Assembly (NCBI RefSeq): GCF_008000815.1
Contig: NZ_CP042806.1
Coordinates: 1,922,001 to 1,986,000, forward strand
Length of the DNA stretch: 64,000 bases
DNA from: Terriglobus albidus
GTDB lineage: Bacteria > Acidobacteriota > Terriglobia > Terriglobales > Acidobacteriaceae
Direction: 5' to 3'
Part shown: positions 36,324 through 45,908 of the stretch, piece after piece
Position numbering within the stretch: the stretch's first letter is position 1
How the letters are laid out: each line of letters opens with the position of its first letter
Made by a program: the position numbers and the translations under genes
The notes under the pieces: generated by a model
The model's input: only the letters and a program-made list of their open reading frames with translations
What the model was told of the DNA's origin: nothing
Database searches by the model: none

Positions 36324-36686
36324 ATGGACCAGCTTTGGGATGACGGTCAGCCGATTTATCTGCAGCTACGCGACCGAATTGTGGCCATGTTTCTGGATGG
36401 CACGCTGCGCGAGGGCGATCCACTTCCATCAGTGCGGAACATCGCCGCGGAGTACAGAATCAATCCCCTGACGGTCCTCAAGGGCTATCAGGAGCTTGTC
36501 GACAGTGGTCTGGTGGAAAGCCGTCGTGGTTTGGGGATGTATATGCTTCCCGGGGCACGCGACCTGCTGCTGCAGGCCGAACGCCAGCGGTTTTTGACCA
36601 CGCAGTGGCCCAAGGTCGTAGCGACCATCCGTCGCCTGGGGCTTCGCCCCGAAGAGCTTTTGAAAACGTTGAAGGAGGCGCAATGA
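36324..36686 (+). CDS. GntR family (YtrA-type) transcriptional regulator
   Basis: From ATG 36324 the protein is 120 residues: a GntR winged helix (QPIYLQLRDRIVAMFLDGTL, LPSVRNIAAEYRINPLTVLK, LVESRRGLGMYML) and a short helical tail typical of the YtrA subfamily. These regulators control the adjacent ABC transporter. GTG 36318 is also in frame, but AAGGTG suits the ATG. Its TGA overlaps the ATG of the ABC ATPase. Confidence 0.9.
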   Translation: MDQLWDDGQPIYLQLRDRIVAMFLDGTLREGDPLPSVRNIAAEYRINPLTVLKGYQELVDSGLVESRRGLGMYMLPGARDLLLQAERQRFLTTQWPKVVATIRRLGLRPEELLKTLKEAQ

Positions 36687-37546
36687 CTGCCTGCATTGAA
36701 GCGCAAGGACTCCGCAAAACCTACGGGTCGACCACTGCTCTCGGCGGAGTGGATCTCCACGTCGAAGAAGGCCGAATTCTCGGCCTGATCGGGCCGAACG
36801 GGGCTGGAAAGAGCACAACGCTCGACGCCATTCTCGGGCTGATTCCTTACGAAGGCGCCCTTCAGGTGCTTGGCTTGAACCCCTGGATGCAGCGTGAGAA
36901 GTTGATGCAGCAGGTCGCCTTCATCGCCGACGTAGCCGTGCTGCCGCGCTGGATCCGCGTCCACCAGGCGCTGGACTATATGGAAGGCATTCATCCGCGC
37001 TTTGACCGAGCCAAGGCTGAAACCTTTCTGGCAAAGACCTCCATTCCTCCCAAGGCTCGCGTGAAGGCGCTCTCCAAGGGAATGACAGCGCAACTGCACC
37101 TGGCGCTGATCATGGCCATCGATGCCAAACTGCTGGTGCTCGATGAGCCGACGCTTGGCCTCGACATCCTCTACCGCAGGCAGTTTTACGACTCGCTGTT
37201 GAACGACTACTTCGACCACCGCCGCACGATCCTGATCACGACGCACCAGGTGGAAGAGGTGCAGCACATCCTGACCGATGTGCTCTTCATCCAGCGCGGC
37301 AAGATCACCTTCTCCTCCAGCATGGAGGCATTCGAGACGCGCTACGCCGAGGTGATGGTCCAGCCAGAGAACCTGAATGCCGCCCGCGCGTTGAAACCGG
37401 TCTCGGAGCGGCAGGTCTTTGGCCGAAGCGTTCTGCTCTTCGACGGGCTCGAACCGGAGAAGGCAGCAGCACTTGGTGAAGTCCGCACTCCAAGCCTTGC
37501 AGATGTATTCGTTGCCATGATGACGCACCAGGGAGGGATCCAATGA
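36683..37546 (+). CDS. ABC transporter ATPase (YtrB-like)
   Basis: From ATG 36683 the protein is 287 residues with Walker A GPNGAGKST, signature ALSKGM (degenerate for LSGGQ), Walker B LLVLDEPTLGLD and H-loop ITTHQVEE. A C-terminal extension of about 70 residues follows. GAAGGAGG precedes the start. The ATGA overlaps with the genes on both sides show a translationally coupled GntR-ATPase-permease operon of the YtrABC type, often induced by cell-wall or membrane stress. Confidence 0.9.
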   Translation: MTACIEAQGLRKTYGSTTALGGVDLHVEEGRILGLIGPNGAGKSTTLDAILGLIPYEGALQVLGLNPWMQREKLMQQVAFIADVAVLPRWIRVHQALDYMEGIHPRFDRAKAETFLAKTSIPPKARVKALSKGMTAQLHLALIMAIDAKLLVLDEPTLGLDILYRRQFYDSLLNDYFDHRRTILITTHQVEEVQHILTDVLFIQRGKITFSSSMEAFETRYAEVMVQPENLNAARALKPVSERQVFGRSVLLFDGLEPEKAAALGEVRTPSLADVFVAMMTHQGGIQ

Positions 37547-38469
37547 CCAGCGCCGAAACCCTTGCCATACCTTCTGTCGAGACAGAGAAGACGGTAAATG
37601 CACCGCGCCCCTTCTACTGGTCCATCCGTCGCGAGCTGTGGGAGCACCGCTCAATCCTGTTCGCTCCCGCCACCGTGGCGGCTGCGATCATTGTCGTCGC
37701 GATTGTGCGTATCAGCTTCCTCACGGCGTTTGTACACAATGGAGGCTCCGTACGCATGGAGAGGAATGGTGGCGGCCAGGACATTGTTGCCGGCATGTTC
37801 ATGGTTGCGGCCGGCCTTGTCCTCATCACTGCCATTCTGACCGGTGTCTTTTATTCGCTCGATGCGTTATTGAGCGAGCGCCGCGACCGCAGCATTCTTT
37901 TCTGGAAGTCACTGCCCGTTTCGGACCGGACGACCGTGCTCGCGAAAGCCGCCGTTCCCATAGTGGTTCTCCCGGGGGTGGCATTTGTTATTACCATCGC
38001 GATGAACATTGTGCTGGCTCTGATCTTTTCGTTTGGCCTGCTCATCTTCCGAGAACCACTGGGTGATCTATGGAGCCAGCTTCCGTTCTTTCAGATCCAG
38101 GTCTTCGTGCTCTACTTCATCGTGACCTGCACGCTGTGGTATGCCCCTATTTATGGTTGGCTGCTGCTGGTCTCAAGCATCAGCCGGCGGGCAGCTCTTG
38201 TCTGGGCAGTGGTGCCTTTCATCGGCGCCGTGGGATTGGAGCGCTTCGCTTTCAGGACCGAGTATGTCGGCCGTTGGCTGCAGCATCGGCTAGCTGGAGG
38301 TGTACAGGCGGCCTTCCACTATGCCACGAAGCACAATGGCCCAATAGGCCTGAGAGATGCCACGCCGCTCGTCTACCTGGCGGAGCCGGGACTCTGGATG
38401 GGACTCGCAGCTTTCGCGATCTTCCTCTTTCTCTGCATCCGGATGCGCCGTTTCCAAGGGCCCATCTAG
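37543..38469 (+). CDS. ABC transporter permease of the YtrB-like exporter
   Basis: The 308-residue protein has six hydrophobic segments (about 45-62, 85-110, 145-175, 185-215, 225-245, 285-300) and the cytoplasmic motif LDALLSERRDRSILFWKSLP, which is typical of ABC-2-type exporter permeases just after the second helix. It overlaps the ATPase gene by 4 bp and ends the operon. Confidence 0.85.
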   Translation: MTSAETLAIPSVETEKTVNAPRPFYWSIRRELWEHRSILFAPATVAAAIIVVAIVRISFLTAFVHNGGSVRMERNGGGQDIVAGMFMVAAGLVLITAILTGVFYSLDALLSERRDRSILFWKSLPVSDRTTVLAKAAVPIVVLPGVAFVITIAMNIVLALIFSFGLLIFREPLGDLWSQLPFFQIQVFVLYFIVTCTLWYAPIYGWLLLVSSISRRAALVWAVVPFIGAVGLERFAFRTEYVGRWLQHRLAGGVQAAFHYATKHNGPIGLRDATPLVYLAEPGLWMGLAAFAIFLFLCIRMRRFQGPI

Positions 38470-38775
38470 GAGCTGTTATTTGGGATGAAAAGAGGGTTTG
38501 CCTCCGATACCCATTAAGACTAGTCCGCGTGCAATCTTGATACAAACTGGTGTGGGGCCGGGAGAGACCGAAGGGTGTCTTCCGGCCAAAGGGCCAGCCC
38601 CGCGGATCGGGGCCGGTTCGATGGAGAAGCCTCCAAGCCCCCAGGCATTCTTTCTTCCACAGGTAACGACAAGCTCTCAATGGAATGTTCTATTGACTGA
38701 AACCCTATAGCAGGCGCTACCCTCGCATCGGGCCAGATGTGACGTGCCAGATACCTGCTATTCGGGAGATAGATC
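38470..38775. other. 306-bp intergenic region with two adjacent stem-loops
   Basis: No gene was recognised. Hairpin A pairs GGCCGGGAGA (38556-38565) with 38578-38587, and hairpin B pairs CCAGCCCCG (38594-38602) with 38608-38616. Neither is followed by a U-run. They could be part of a leader of the creatininase-like gene or an RNA processing signal behind the ABC operon. Confidence 0.4.
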
Positions 38776-39657
38776 ATGTACAGACCATTCATCGCGCGCG
38801 TCATTGCGATGGCAGCAATCGCCGTTTCGGCTCTACACGGCCAGTCACTCTCCACGCACTGGGAAGACCTCACAGCCCCTGATTTCGTTCAAGCGCTGCA
38901 ACAGTCGAAGCAGACCTGCCTTCTGCCCTTCGGCATCATCGAGAAGCATGGTCCATCCGGCCCGCTCGGAACGGATCTGATGAATGGCCGCTATATCGCC
39001 GATCTGGCCTCCCATCAGGAATACACCATCATCTTTCCTCCGTATTACTTCGGTCAGATCGCCGAGGCGCGCTCTCAGCCTGGAACTCTCGCCTACCCAG
39101 CCCGCATTCAGATGAAGCTGCTGCAGCTGACGGTCGATGAGATGGCCCGCAACGGATGCAAAAAGATCATCATTCAAAACGCGCACGGTGGAAACACCAT
39201 GCTGCTGCATTATTTCGCGCAGACGCAGCTCGATCAGCGGCACGACTACGTTGTCTATGGTTACTTCGCTACGCCGGCCTCGGATCTTCCAGCCGCCGCC
39301 AAGCCATCGAAGCCTGGCGTCGACGGTCATGCCGGCGAGGGAGAGGTCTCCAATATCATGGCGCACACACCGCAGGATGCTCATCCGGAACGCGCCGGCC
39401 AGCAGTCAGGTGCCGACCAGCAACGGCTTAGCCTTCCTGGAAGCGTCTATACGGGCATATGGTGGTATGCCAGCTATCCGAATCACTATCAGGGTGATGC
39501 CTCCGGAGCGACGGCAGCTCGGGGAAAAGCAGCTACGGAATTCAGCGCCAAACAACTGGCTGCCGCCATCAAGGCAATCAAGGAAGATACCAGCGCCGCA
39601 GCCATACAGAAGGAGTTTTACGATAAGGCCGATACGCCGGTTAACACCAAGCAGTAG
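38776..39657 (+). CDS. Exported creatininase-family amidohydrolase
   Basis: The 293-residue protein has a signal-like N-terminus (about 1-22, ending LHGQ) and the creatininase metal motifs: LPFGIIEKHGPSGPLGTD (E-x-H-G-P ... D), QNAHGGNT, and GVDGHAGEGEVSNIM with the late Glu. The family includes creatininase and the PQQ/mycofactocin protein MftE, and works as a Zn/Mn amidohydrolase. The exported form is common in Acidobacteriota; its substrate is unknown. GGGAG precedes the ATG. No partner genes are adjacent. Confidence 0.82.
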   Translation: MYRPFIARVIAMAAIAVSALHGQSLSTHWEDLTAPDFVQALQQSKQTCLLPFGIIEKHGPSGPLGTDLMNGRYIADLASHQEYTIIFPPYYFGQIAEARSQPGTLAYPARIQMKLLQLTVDEMARNGCKKIIIQNAHGGNTMLLHYFAQTQLDQRHDYVVYGYFATPASDLPAAAKPSKPGVDGHAGEGEVSNIMAHTPQDAHPERAGQQSGADQQRLSLPGSVYTGIWWYASYPNHYQGDASGATAARGKAATEFSAKQLAAAIKAIKEDTSAAAIQKEFYDKADTPVNTKQ

Positions 39658-39699
39658 CGCGTGCAAGCTCGGGCCAGGACGGCGAAACTCGGGGCTTAT

Positions 39700-40464
39700 C
39701 TACTTCGCTTGCATGCGCAAGGCGCCGTCCAGCCGGATGGTTTCTCCGTTGATCATGATCTGCTCAAAAACGGAGCAAACAAGCTGTGCAAACTCTTCTG
39801 GCTTGCCTAGCCGGGAAGGGAAGGGAACGGTCTGCGCCAGCGAGTCCTGTACTTCCTGGGAGAAGCCGCTCATCATCGGCGTCAGGAAAAGTCCCGGAGC
39901 AATGGCCACAACCCTGATTCCGCTGCGCGCAAGCTCCCGCGCTGCCGGTAGCGTCAGGCCTACAACCCCCGCCTTCGATGCCGCATACGCTGTCTGCCCG
40001 ATCTGTCCCTCGAACGCAGCAATTGAAGCGGTATTCACAATCACGCCTCGCTCTCCATCCGCAGTCGGAGTATTCTGAGACATTGCGGCGGCGGCCAGGC
40101 GCATCATATTGAATGTGCCAATCAGATTGACCGTAATGGCCTTGGTGAAGGTAGAAAGCGAATGAGGGCCGTTCTTTCCAACCACACGCTCACCCGGCGC
40201 AATACCCGCGCAATTCACCAGTCCATGCAACGCGCCAAACCGTCGTTTAGCTTCCTGTACGGCGTTCAGTCCATCATCTTCACTTGTCACATCTGTCGGC
40301 ACGTATACGGCGGACTTTCCCAGCTCTTGCGCTAAAACGTTGCCTGTCGGGCTCACATCCGCGACGACAACGGAGCCTCCGCGACTCACCAGTGCGCGCG
40401 CGGTTGCAGCTCCGAGCCCTGAAGCAGAACCGGTGACAAGAAATGTTCTTCCCGCAATCTCCAC
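39700..40464 (-). CDS. Short-chain dehydrogenase, 3-hydroxyacyl-CoA dehydrogenase type-2-like
   Basis: From GTG 40464 the protein is 254 residues. It has the SDR cofactor motif VTGSASGLGAATA, NCAG near residue 90, and catalytic Ser-Tyr-Lys in TASIAAFEGQIGQTAYAASK. The region LIGTFNMMRLAAAAM and ARSGIRVVAIAPGLFLTPMM closely resembles human HADH2/HSD17B10 and bacterial 2-methyl-3-hydroxybutyryl-CoA dehydrogenases, which act in isoleucine breakdown. It is divergent from the acyl-CoA dehydrogenase operon, which fits. A start at ATG 40497 is possible but has a worse ribosome site. Confidence 0.82.
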   Translation of the reverse strand: MEIAGRTFLVTGSASGLGAATARALVSRGGSVVVADVSPTGNVLAQELGKSAVYVPTDVTSEDDGLNAVQEAKRRFGALHGLVNCAGIAPGERVVGKNGPHSLSTFTKAITVNLIGTFNMMRLAAAAMSQNTPTADGERGVIVNTASIAAFEGQIGQTAYAASKAGVVGLTLPAARELARSGIRVVAIAPGLFLTPMMSGFSQEVQDSLAQTVPFPSRLGKPEEFAQLVCSVFEQIMINGETIRLDGALRMQAK

Positions 40465-40652
40465 TCGTTTCCCCCGGCATTTCCTGGTTGGTGACATCCT
40501 GATAGCGGACGCTATAAACTGCACACCACTTCGCGCAGAATGGCGAGACCCAACTTAGTGAATCCGAAAACCGCTGTCAACCTTGTGCGCAACCAATTGA
40601 ATAATGGGGATCATGGCCGGCGGAACGGGACTTCTCACTGATCAGGAAGGCG

Positions 40653-41807
40653 ATGGCACATCTCTTCTCTCTTACAGCCGAGCAACAGGAAATCAGCAAT
40701 GTGGCGAAGAAATTCGCTGCGACCGAGATTGCTCCGCACGCTCTCGAATGGGACCAGGCAAGACATCTCCCATTAGACGTGATCCGTTCCACCGCACCTC
40801 TCGGCATGGGTGGGATCTACGTGCGAGAGGATGTCGGCGGCAGCGGGCTCGATCGCCTCGATGGTGTGCTGATCTTCGAAGGTCTTGCGACAGGATGTCC
40901 TGTGATCTCCGCTTATATCTCCGTTCACAACATGGTCGCCTGGATCATCGACACCTTCGGTGACGAATCTCAACGAAAAGCCTATTTACCCAGACTGTGC
41001 TCTATGGAATCGACGGGAGCATACGCGCTGACCGAGCCTTCGTCTGGTTCCGACGCCGGCGCTCTCGCTGCGAGAGCTGTTCGCGATGGCGACACGTACG
41101 TTCTAAACGGGGTCAAGCAGTTCATCAGCGGGGCCGGTGTACCTGGGACTATCTATATCGTTATGGCCCGTACCGCGGATACAGGTAGCCGCGGAATATC
41201 GGCGTTCCTGATTGAAGACGGAACGCCGGGACTCTCTTTTGGAGCGCATGAAAAGAAGATGGGCTGGCATGCTCAGCCAACTCGTCAGTTGATTCTCGAA
41301 GATGTACGAATCCCGGCGAGGAACCTGATCGGACAAGAAGGACAAGGCTTCAAGATCGCCATGGCGGCCTTGGATGGCGGCCGACTGAACATTGCAGCGT
41401 GTTCGTTGGGCGGGGCTTCCACGGCGCTGGAAAAGACGCTCCACTACGTCGCAGATCGGCATGCATTCGGAAAGCGCCTGGCCGACTTCCAGGCACTTCA
41501 ATTCAGGCTTGCCGATATGGCAACCGAGCTCGAAATCGCGCGAACATTCCTATGGCGGGCCGCCGCATCTCTCAGTGGGCGCAGCCGCGATGCAACTGTC
41601 TTGTGCGCGATGGCAAAGCGATTTGTGACCGACGTAGGCTTTCACGTGGCGAATGAAGCACTTCAGCTTCACGGCGGTTATGGCTATCTGTTGGAGTACG
41701 GCATCGAAAAGATCGTCCGTGATCTGCGTGTCCATCAGATTCTTGAGGGAACGAACGAGATTATGCGGCTGATTGTCTCTCGGAGCCTTCTCGAGGACCT
41801 CAAGTGA
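40653..41807 (+). CDS. Acyl-CoA dehydrogenase, isobutyryl/2-methyl branched-chain type
   Basis: The 384-residue protein is a standard acyl-CoA dehydrogenase: YALTEPSSGSDAGAL, KMGWHAQPTRQLILEDVRIP, and the C-terminal QLHGGYGYLLEYGIEKIVRD with the catalytic Glu in ILEGTNEI (about residue 366). The overall pattern matches isobutyryl-CoA dehydrogenases (ACAD8-like). It would use FAD and pass electrons to ETF. The next gene, a 3-hydroxyisobutyryl-CoA hydrolase, starts inside its stop (GTGA), supporting a role in valine degradation. Confidence 0.88.
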   Translation: MAHLFSLTAEQQEISNVAKKFAATEIAPHALEWDQARHLPLDVIRSTAPLGMGGIYVREDVGGSGLDRLDGVLIFEGLATGCPVISAYISVHNMVAWIIDTFGDESQRKAYLPRLCSMESTGAYALTEPSSGSDAGALAARAVRDGDTYVLNGVKQFISGAGVPGTIYIVMARTADTGSRGISAFLIEDGTPGLSFGAHEKKMGWHAQPTRQLILEDVRIPARNLIGQEGQGFKIAMAALDGGRLNIAACSLGGASTALEKTLHYVADRHAFGKRLADFQALQFRLADMATELEIARTFLWRAAASLSGRSRDATVLCAMAKRFVTDVGFHVANEALQLHGGYGYLLEYGIEKIVRDLRVHQILEGTNEIMRLIVSRSLLEDLK

Positions 41808-42916
41808 GCGAGGTCGAAATCCGGGTCGAAGGCGCTTGCGGCCGTTTGACCCTGAATCGTCCATCAGCGCTCAATTCATTGACGCTGATGATGGTGCGTG
41901 AGCTTAAAGCTGCTCTACGGCAATGGATAGAAGATCCTGCAGTTGAGTTCATCCTGCTCGATGGCGCCGGTGAGCGTGGACTATGCGCGGGTGGTGATAT
42001 CCGGGCCTTGTACGATGCAGCCCGATCAGGACGTCTCGAGGAAGCAGCAACTTTCTTTCGCGAAGAGTATGAACTAAACAGTCTGATCTCCAGTTACCCA
42101 AAGCCATACATCGCATTGATGGACGGTGTTGTCATGGGTGGCGGCATCGGTATCTCAGCCCATGGCTCACTCCGCGTCGTCACGGAACGTTCTACCCTGG
42201 CCATGCCCGAAACGAGAATCGGATTTATTCCGGACGTGGGCGGGACATTTCTGTTAGCCAGGGCTCCGGATGAACTGGGAACCTATGCAGCACTGACCGC
42301 CAGTCGTTTAGGCCCGGCGGACGCGCTTCTTCTCCGGCTAGGCGATCTGTTCATCTCGTCAAACGAAATTCCCTCGATGATCGCGGAACTAGCGCTCTGC
42401 AGGACGGCACTGGATGCGCACGAATTGCTCCTCAACAAGAGCGCAGCCCCATCGCCTGGTTCTTTGGAAGCGGAGCGCCAGTGGATTCGCCGCTGCTTCT
42501 CGAGGCAGACAATCGAAGAGATTCTCAACAGCCTGGACGAAGAAACGAGCGATATCGCCCAACGTGCCGCCGCGGAGATCCGCAAAAACTCGCCTACCGC
42601 GCTCAAGGTCACTCTTCGCGCTCTGCGGGATGCGCGGCACAAGGCTGACCTTGGCTATTCTCTGCGGCAAGAGTACAACCTTGCCATGGCGTGTCTGCAA
42701 AATCCGGACTTCCTCGAAGGAGTACGCGCGGCACTCATTGATAAGGACCAACAGCCTCGCTGGTCCCCCGATGACCCGGCTCGCGTCACCGGTGAACAAG
42801 TCGAGAAGTTTTTTCAGAACCACGAATTCCCACCCCTAAACCTGGGTCATACGTACTCACAACGAGGGGTGTCGGGCGACAATCGTAGAAATCTGAGTAG
42901 AGGGAACTATGGCTGA
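41804..42916 (+). CDS. 3-hydroxyisobutyryl-CoA hydrolase
   Basis: The 370-residue protein is a crotonase-fold enzyme with the features of HIBYL-CoA hydrolase: [14 protein letters not shown] (oxyanion hole), [15 protein letters not shown], and [19 protein letters not shown], with the long C-terminal half ([37 protein letters not shown]) that hydratases lack. It releases 3-hydroxyisobutyrate in valine catabolism. The GTG start overlaps the acyl-CoA dehydrogenase stop. The last 22 residues (GHTYSQRG onward) are an unusual tail that overlaps the next gene by 8 bp. Confidence 0.9.
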   Translation: MSEVEIRVEGACGRLTLNRPSALNSLTLMMVRELKAALRQWIEDPAVEFILLDGAGERGLCAGGDIRALYDAARSGRLEEAATFFREEYELNSLISSYPKPYIALMDGVVMGGGIGISAHGSLRVVTERSTLAMPETRIGFIPDVGGTFLLARAPDELGTYAALTASRLGPADALLLRLGDLFISSNEIPSMIAELALCRTALDAHELLLNKSAAPSPGSLEAERQWIRRCFSRQTIEEILNSLDEETSDIAQRAAAEIRKNSPTALKVTLRALRDARHKADLGYSLRQEYNLAMACLQNPDFLEGVRAALIDKDQQPRWSPDDPARVTGEQVEKFFQNHEFPPLNLGHTYSQRGVSGDNRRNLSRGNYG

Positions 42917-43700
42917 ACAACAATTAAATCAAGCCGAAACATTACTGATCGAGACTCGCGGTCGTGTAGCTCTCATCACCCTGAATCGCCCCGGCGCTTT
43001 GAATGCTCTCAATAGGCAAGCGATGCAGGAGTTAGCGGAAGCGACACGCCACTTCGACCGCGATCCGAATATCGGCTGCATCGTGATCACTGGTTCCGAA
43101 AAGGCTTTTGCGGCTGGTGCAGACATCAAAGAGATGCAGCACCAGAGCTTCATGGACGTTTATCTCGCTGATTGGTTTTCCGGCTGGGAAGAGTTGACGC
43201 GCACCCGTAAGCCGATGATCGCTGCAGTCTCCGGCTATGCGCTGGGAGGCGGATGTGAATTGGCGATGATGTGTGACATCATCTATGCCTCGGAGACGGC
43301 GAAGTTCGGCCAACCGGAGATAAAACTTGGTGTTATACCAGGCATGGGCGGCACGCAACGGCTAACGCTCGCCATCGGCAAGTCGAAAGCGATGGAGATG
43401 TTTCTCACCGGCCGCGTGATGGACGCAGCCGAAGCAGAAAGGAGCGGCCTGGTCGCGAAAGTCTTTCCGGTCGATCGACTCCTGGAAGAAGCTTTAAAAA
43501 CCGCGGAGACGATTGCAGCGATGTCGATGCCAGCAACCATGATGATGAAGGAAGCAGTCAACCGATCCTTTGAGGTCTGTCTTGCTGAAGGGATACGTTT
43601 TGAGCGCCGCGCATTTCACTCCATCTTTGCCACTCAGGACAAGGCCGAAGGCATGAGTGCCTTCGTCGAAAAACGAACACCCAACTTTTCAAACAGCTAG
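42909..43700 (+). CDS. Enoyl-CoA hydratase, short-chain (ECHS1-like)
   Basis: The 263-residue protein has both catalytic glutamates of crotonases: [16 protein letters not shown] and [19 protein letters not shown], with the oxyanion-hole [11 protein letters not shown]. It closely follows the mitochondrial-type enoyl-CoA hydratase pattern. It would hydrate methacrylyl-CoA or tiglyl-CoA, the step between the two enzymes encoded upstream. It overlaps the hydrolase gene by 8 bp. Confidence 0.92.
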   Translation: MAEQQLNQAETLLIETRGRVALITLNRPGALNALNRQAMQELAEATRHFDRDPNIGCIVITGSEKAFAAGADIKEMQHQSFMDVYLADWFSGWEELTRTRKPMIAAVSGYALGGGCELAMMCDIIYASETAKFGQPEIKLGVIPGMGGTQRLTLAIGKSKAMEMFLTGRVMDAAEAERSGLVAKVFPVDRLLEEALKTAETIAAMSMPATMMMKEAVNRSFEVCLAEGIRFERRAFHSIFATQDKAEGMSAFVEKRTPNFSNS

Positions 43701-43772
43701 GAAGCCCCAGATGTTGGAGAAAATGCATTGACGCTCCACGGCGATCAACTTAGCGTTTAGACGGAGAAAAGT

Positions 43773-44681
43773 GTGGCGAATCAGGCGATGGAATCACCGG
43801 GACTGAAGTTTAGGACTGCCGTAAGAGAAGAGAAACCCCTGCAGATCGCAGGCGCTATTACGGCCTATGCCGCCCGCCTGGCGGAGGCAGCCGGGTTCCG
43901 TGCGTTGTATCTTTCCGGCGGAGGAGTCGCGGCAAACTCTCTCGGTCTTCCGGATCTGGGGATCAGCACGATGGAAGATGTCTTGATCGATGCTCGTCGA
44001 ATTACGGATGCTTCCGCACTTCCGCTGCTGGTTGATATCGACACCGGGTGGGGTGGCGCCTTCAATATTGCGCGCACCATCCGCTCGATGATCAAAGTAG
44101 GAGTTGCTGCGGTTCACATGGAAGACCAGGTAGGCGCGAAGCGATGTGGACACCGGCCGGGCAAAGAGCTGGTCAGCCGGGAAGAGATGGTTGACCGGAT
44201 TAAAGCGGCGTGCGACGCCCGCACCGACGAGAATTTTGTATTGATGGCAAGAACCGATGCACTGGCGAGCGAGGGGCTCTCCGCGGCTCTCGATCGCTGT
44301 GCGGCCTATATCGCGGCCGGCGCAGACATGATCTTTGCTGAGGCGGTAACCGATCTAGAGACCTATCCGAAGTTTGCAGAGCTTGGGGTGCCGATTCTGG
44401 CAAACATCACCGAATTTGGACAGACTCCGCTCTTCACGCTGGAACAGCTCAGTGAAGCGAAAGTCGACATGGTTCTCTATTGCTGCGCGGCCTACCGTGC
44501 CATGAATGCAGCTGCTCTAAAGGTTTATCAGACTATCCGAAAGGAAGGGACGCAGCAGAATGTCGTTCCGCTGATGCAAAGCCGCGCAGACCTTTATCAA
44601 TATCTCGGTTATCACGCTTACGAAGACAAGTTGGATGAGCTGTTTTCCAAATCGAAAACGGATCCGGCTTCCAAACGGTAG
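43773..44681 (+). CDS. prpB: 2-methylisocitrate lyase
   Basis: The 302-residue protein has the PEP-mutase/isocitrate-lyase fold with the motif [36 protein letters not shown], the metal-binding [13 protein letters not shown] (catalytic Cys, about residue 121) and IMART-equivalent LMARTDALA. The KRCGH motif and length identify PrpB, which splits 2-methylisocitrate into pyruvate and succinate. It heads prpB-prpC-prpD, directly downstream of the branched-chain acyl-CoA genes. Confidence 0.95.
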   Translation: MANQAMESPGLKFRTAVREEKPLQIAGAITAYAARLAEAAGFRALYLSGGGVAANSLGLPDLGISTMEDVLIDARRITDASALPLLVDIDTGWGGAFNIARTIRSMIKVGVAAVHMEDQVGAKRCGHRPGKELVSREEMVDRIKAACDARTDENFVLMARTDALASEGLSAALDRCAAYIAAGADMIFAEAVTDLETYPKFAELGVPILANITEFGQTPLFTLEQLSEAKVDMVLYCCAAYRAMNAAALKVYQTIRKEGTQQNVVPLMQSRADLYQYLGYHAYEDKLDELFSKSKTDPASKR

Positions 44682-44708
44682 CCGCATTTCAAATGCATGG
44701 AGCAACGT

Positions 44709-45875
44709 ATGTCCGAAGCAACGGTACCTGGCTCAAATCCGGCTTTCAAGCCCAAGAAATCAGTTGCACTCTCTGGCACCCCCGCCGGAAACACTGAACT
44801 ATGCACCGTCGGCCGCTCCGGCAATGACCTGCACTACCGCGGTTACGACATCCTCGAGTTTGCGGATACAGCCGAATTCGAAGAGATCGCGCATCTCCTG
44901 GTGCATGGTGTTCTTCCAAACGCCGCAGAACTGAGCGCATACAAACGAAAGCTTTGGGCACTACGCGGGTTGCCTTCAGAGGTCAAGGCCGCGCTGGAGT
45001 TACTGCCGGCGGCGGCACATCCGATGGATGTCCTCCGGAGTGGTGTATCAGCCCTTGGGTGTGCGTTGCCGGAAAAGGACGATCACAACCTCGCCGGAGC
45101 ACGAGACATCGCCGATCGCTTGATGGCATCGCTCGGGTCGATGCTCCTGTATTGGTATCACTTTCGGATCCATGGAAGAAAGATCGAAGTCGAGACGGAC
45201 GACGAGACGATTGCAGCCCATTTTCTTCATCTGCTACACGGCAAGACGGCGTCCCCAGAGTGGATTCGCGCAATGGATACCAGTCTGATTCTCTATGCCG
45301 AGCATGAGTTCAATGCATCCACCTTTACAGCGCGTGTGATCGCAGGAACTGGTTCCGATCTCTTTTCGTGCATTACCGGCGCGATTGGTGCTCTCCGTGG
45401 CCCGAAACACGGCGGGGCGAACGAGGTCGCACTGGATATCCAGAAGCGATACTCATCGGCGGATCAGGCTGAAGAAGACATCCGGCGGCGACTTGAGGCC
45501 AAAGAGGTCATCATCGGCTTTGGACATCCCGTTTACACGGTGTCCGACCCGCGCAACAAGGTGATTAAAGAGGTTGCGCGTCGGCTCTCTAAGGACGCCA
45601 ACGATATGAAGATCTTCGAGGTCGCGGAGCGTCTGGAGGGCGTGATGTGGGAGACCAAGAAGATGTTTCCGAATCTGGACTGGTTCAGCGCAGTAAGTTA
45701 CCACATGATGCAGGTCCCTACGTCTCTATTTACGCCTCTGTTCGTGATCGCCCGCACCTCGGGCTGGAGCGCACATGTGATCGAACAACGTATAGATGGG
45801 AAGATCATTCGGCCGTCTGCCAATTACACCGGCCCGGAACCGCGTCCATTCGTTCCTCTTGCGGATCGAAAATAG
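44709..45875 (+). CDS. prpC: 2-methylcitrate synthase
   Basis: From ATG 44709 (GGAG 6 bases upstream) the protein is 388 residues. It shows citrate-synthase catalytic motifs: [33 protein letters not shown] with the catalytic His, and [15 protein letters not shown]. The short length and N-terminus [16 protein letters not shown]-type (here [20 protein letters not shown]) fit PrpC rather than GltA. It condenses propionyl-CoA with oxaloacetate. An ATG at 44697 lacks a ribosome site. Confidence 0.95.
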   Translation: MSEATVPGSNPAFKPKKSVALSGTPAGNTELCTVGRSGNDLHYRGYDILEFADTAEFEEIAHLLVHGVLPNAAELSAYKRKLWALRGLPSEVKAALELLPAAAHPMDVLRSGVSALGCALPEKDDHNLAGARDIADRLMASLGSMLLYWYHFRIHGRKIEVETDDETIAAHFLHLLHGKTASPEWIRAMDTSLILYAEHEFNASTFTARVIAGTGSDLFSCITGAIGALRGPKHGGANEVALDIQKRYSSADQAEEDIRRRLEAKEVIIGFGHPVYTVSDPRNKVIKEVARRLSKDANDMKIFEVAERLEGVMWETKKMFPNLDWFSAVSYHMMQVPTSLFTPLFVIARTSGWSAHVIEQRIDGKIIRPSANYTGPEPRPFVPLADRK

Positions 45876-45908
45876 AATCAACACACCTAGTTGAAGATTG
45901 AGAGAGAT

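Noticed and set aside
36488-37654. 388-codon open frame on the minus strand
   Set aside because: It is antisense to the GntR and ABC ATPase genes, which have clear motifs and coupled starts.
38556-38660. Resemblance to a glycine riboswitch (GGGAGAGACCGAAGG)
   Set aside because: The order of conserved blocks is wrong: the CTCTCAGG segment and the usual CGAAGGnGCAA context are missing.
39137-40078. 313-codon open frame on the plus strand
   Set aside because: It overlaps the creatininase gene in another frame and runs antisense through the SDR gene; no family pattern.
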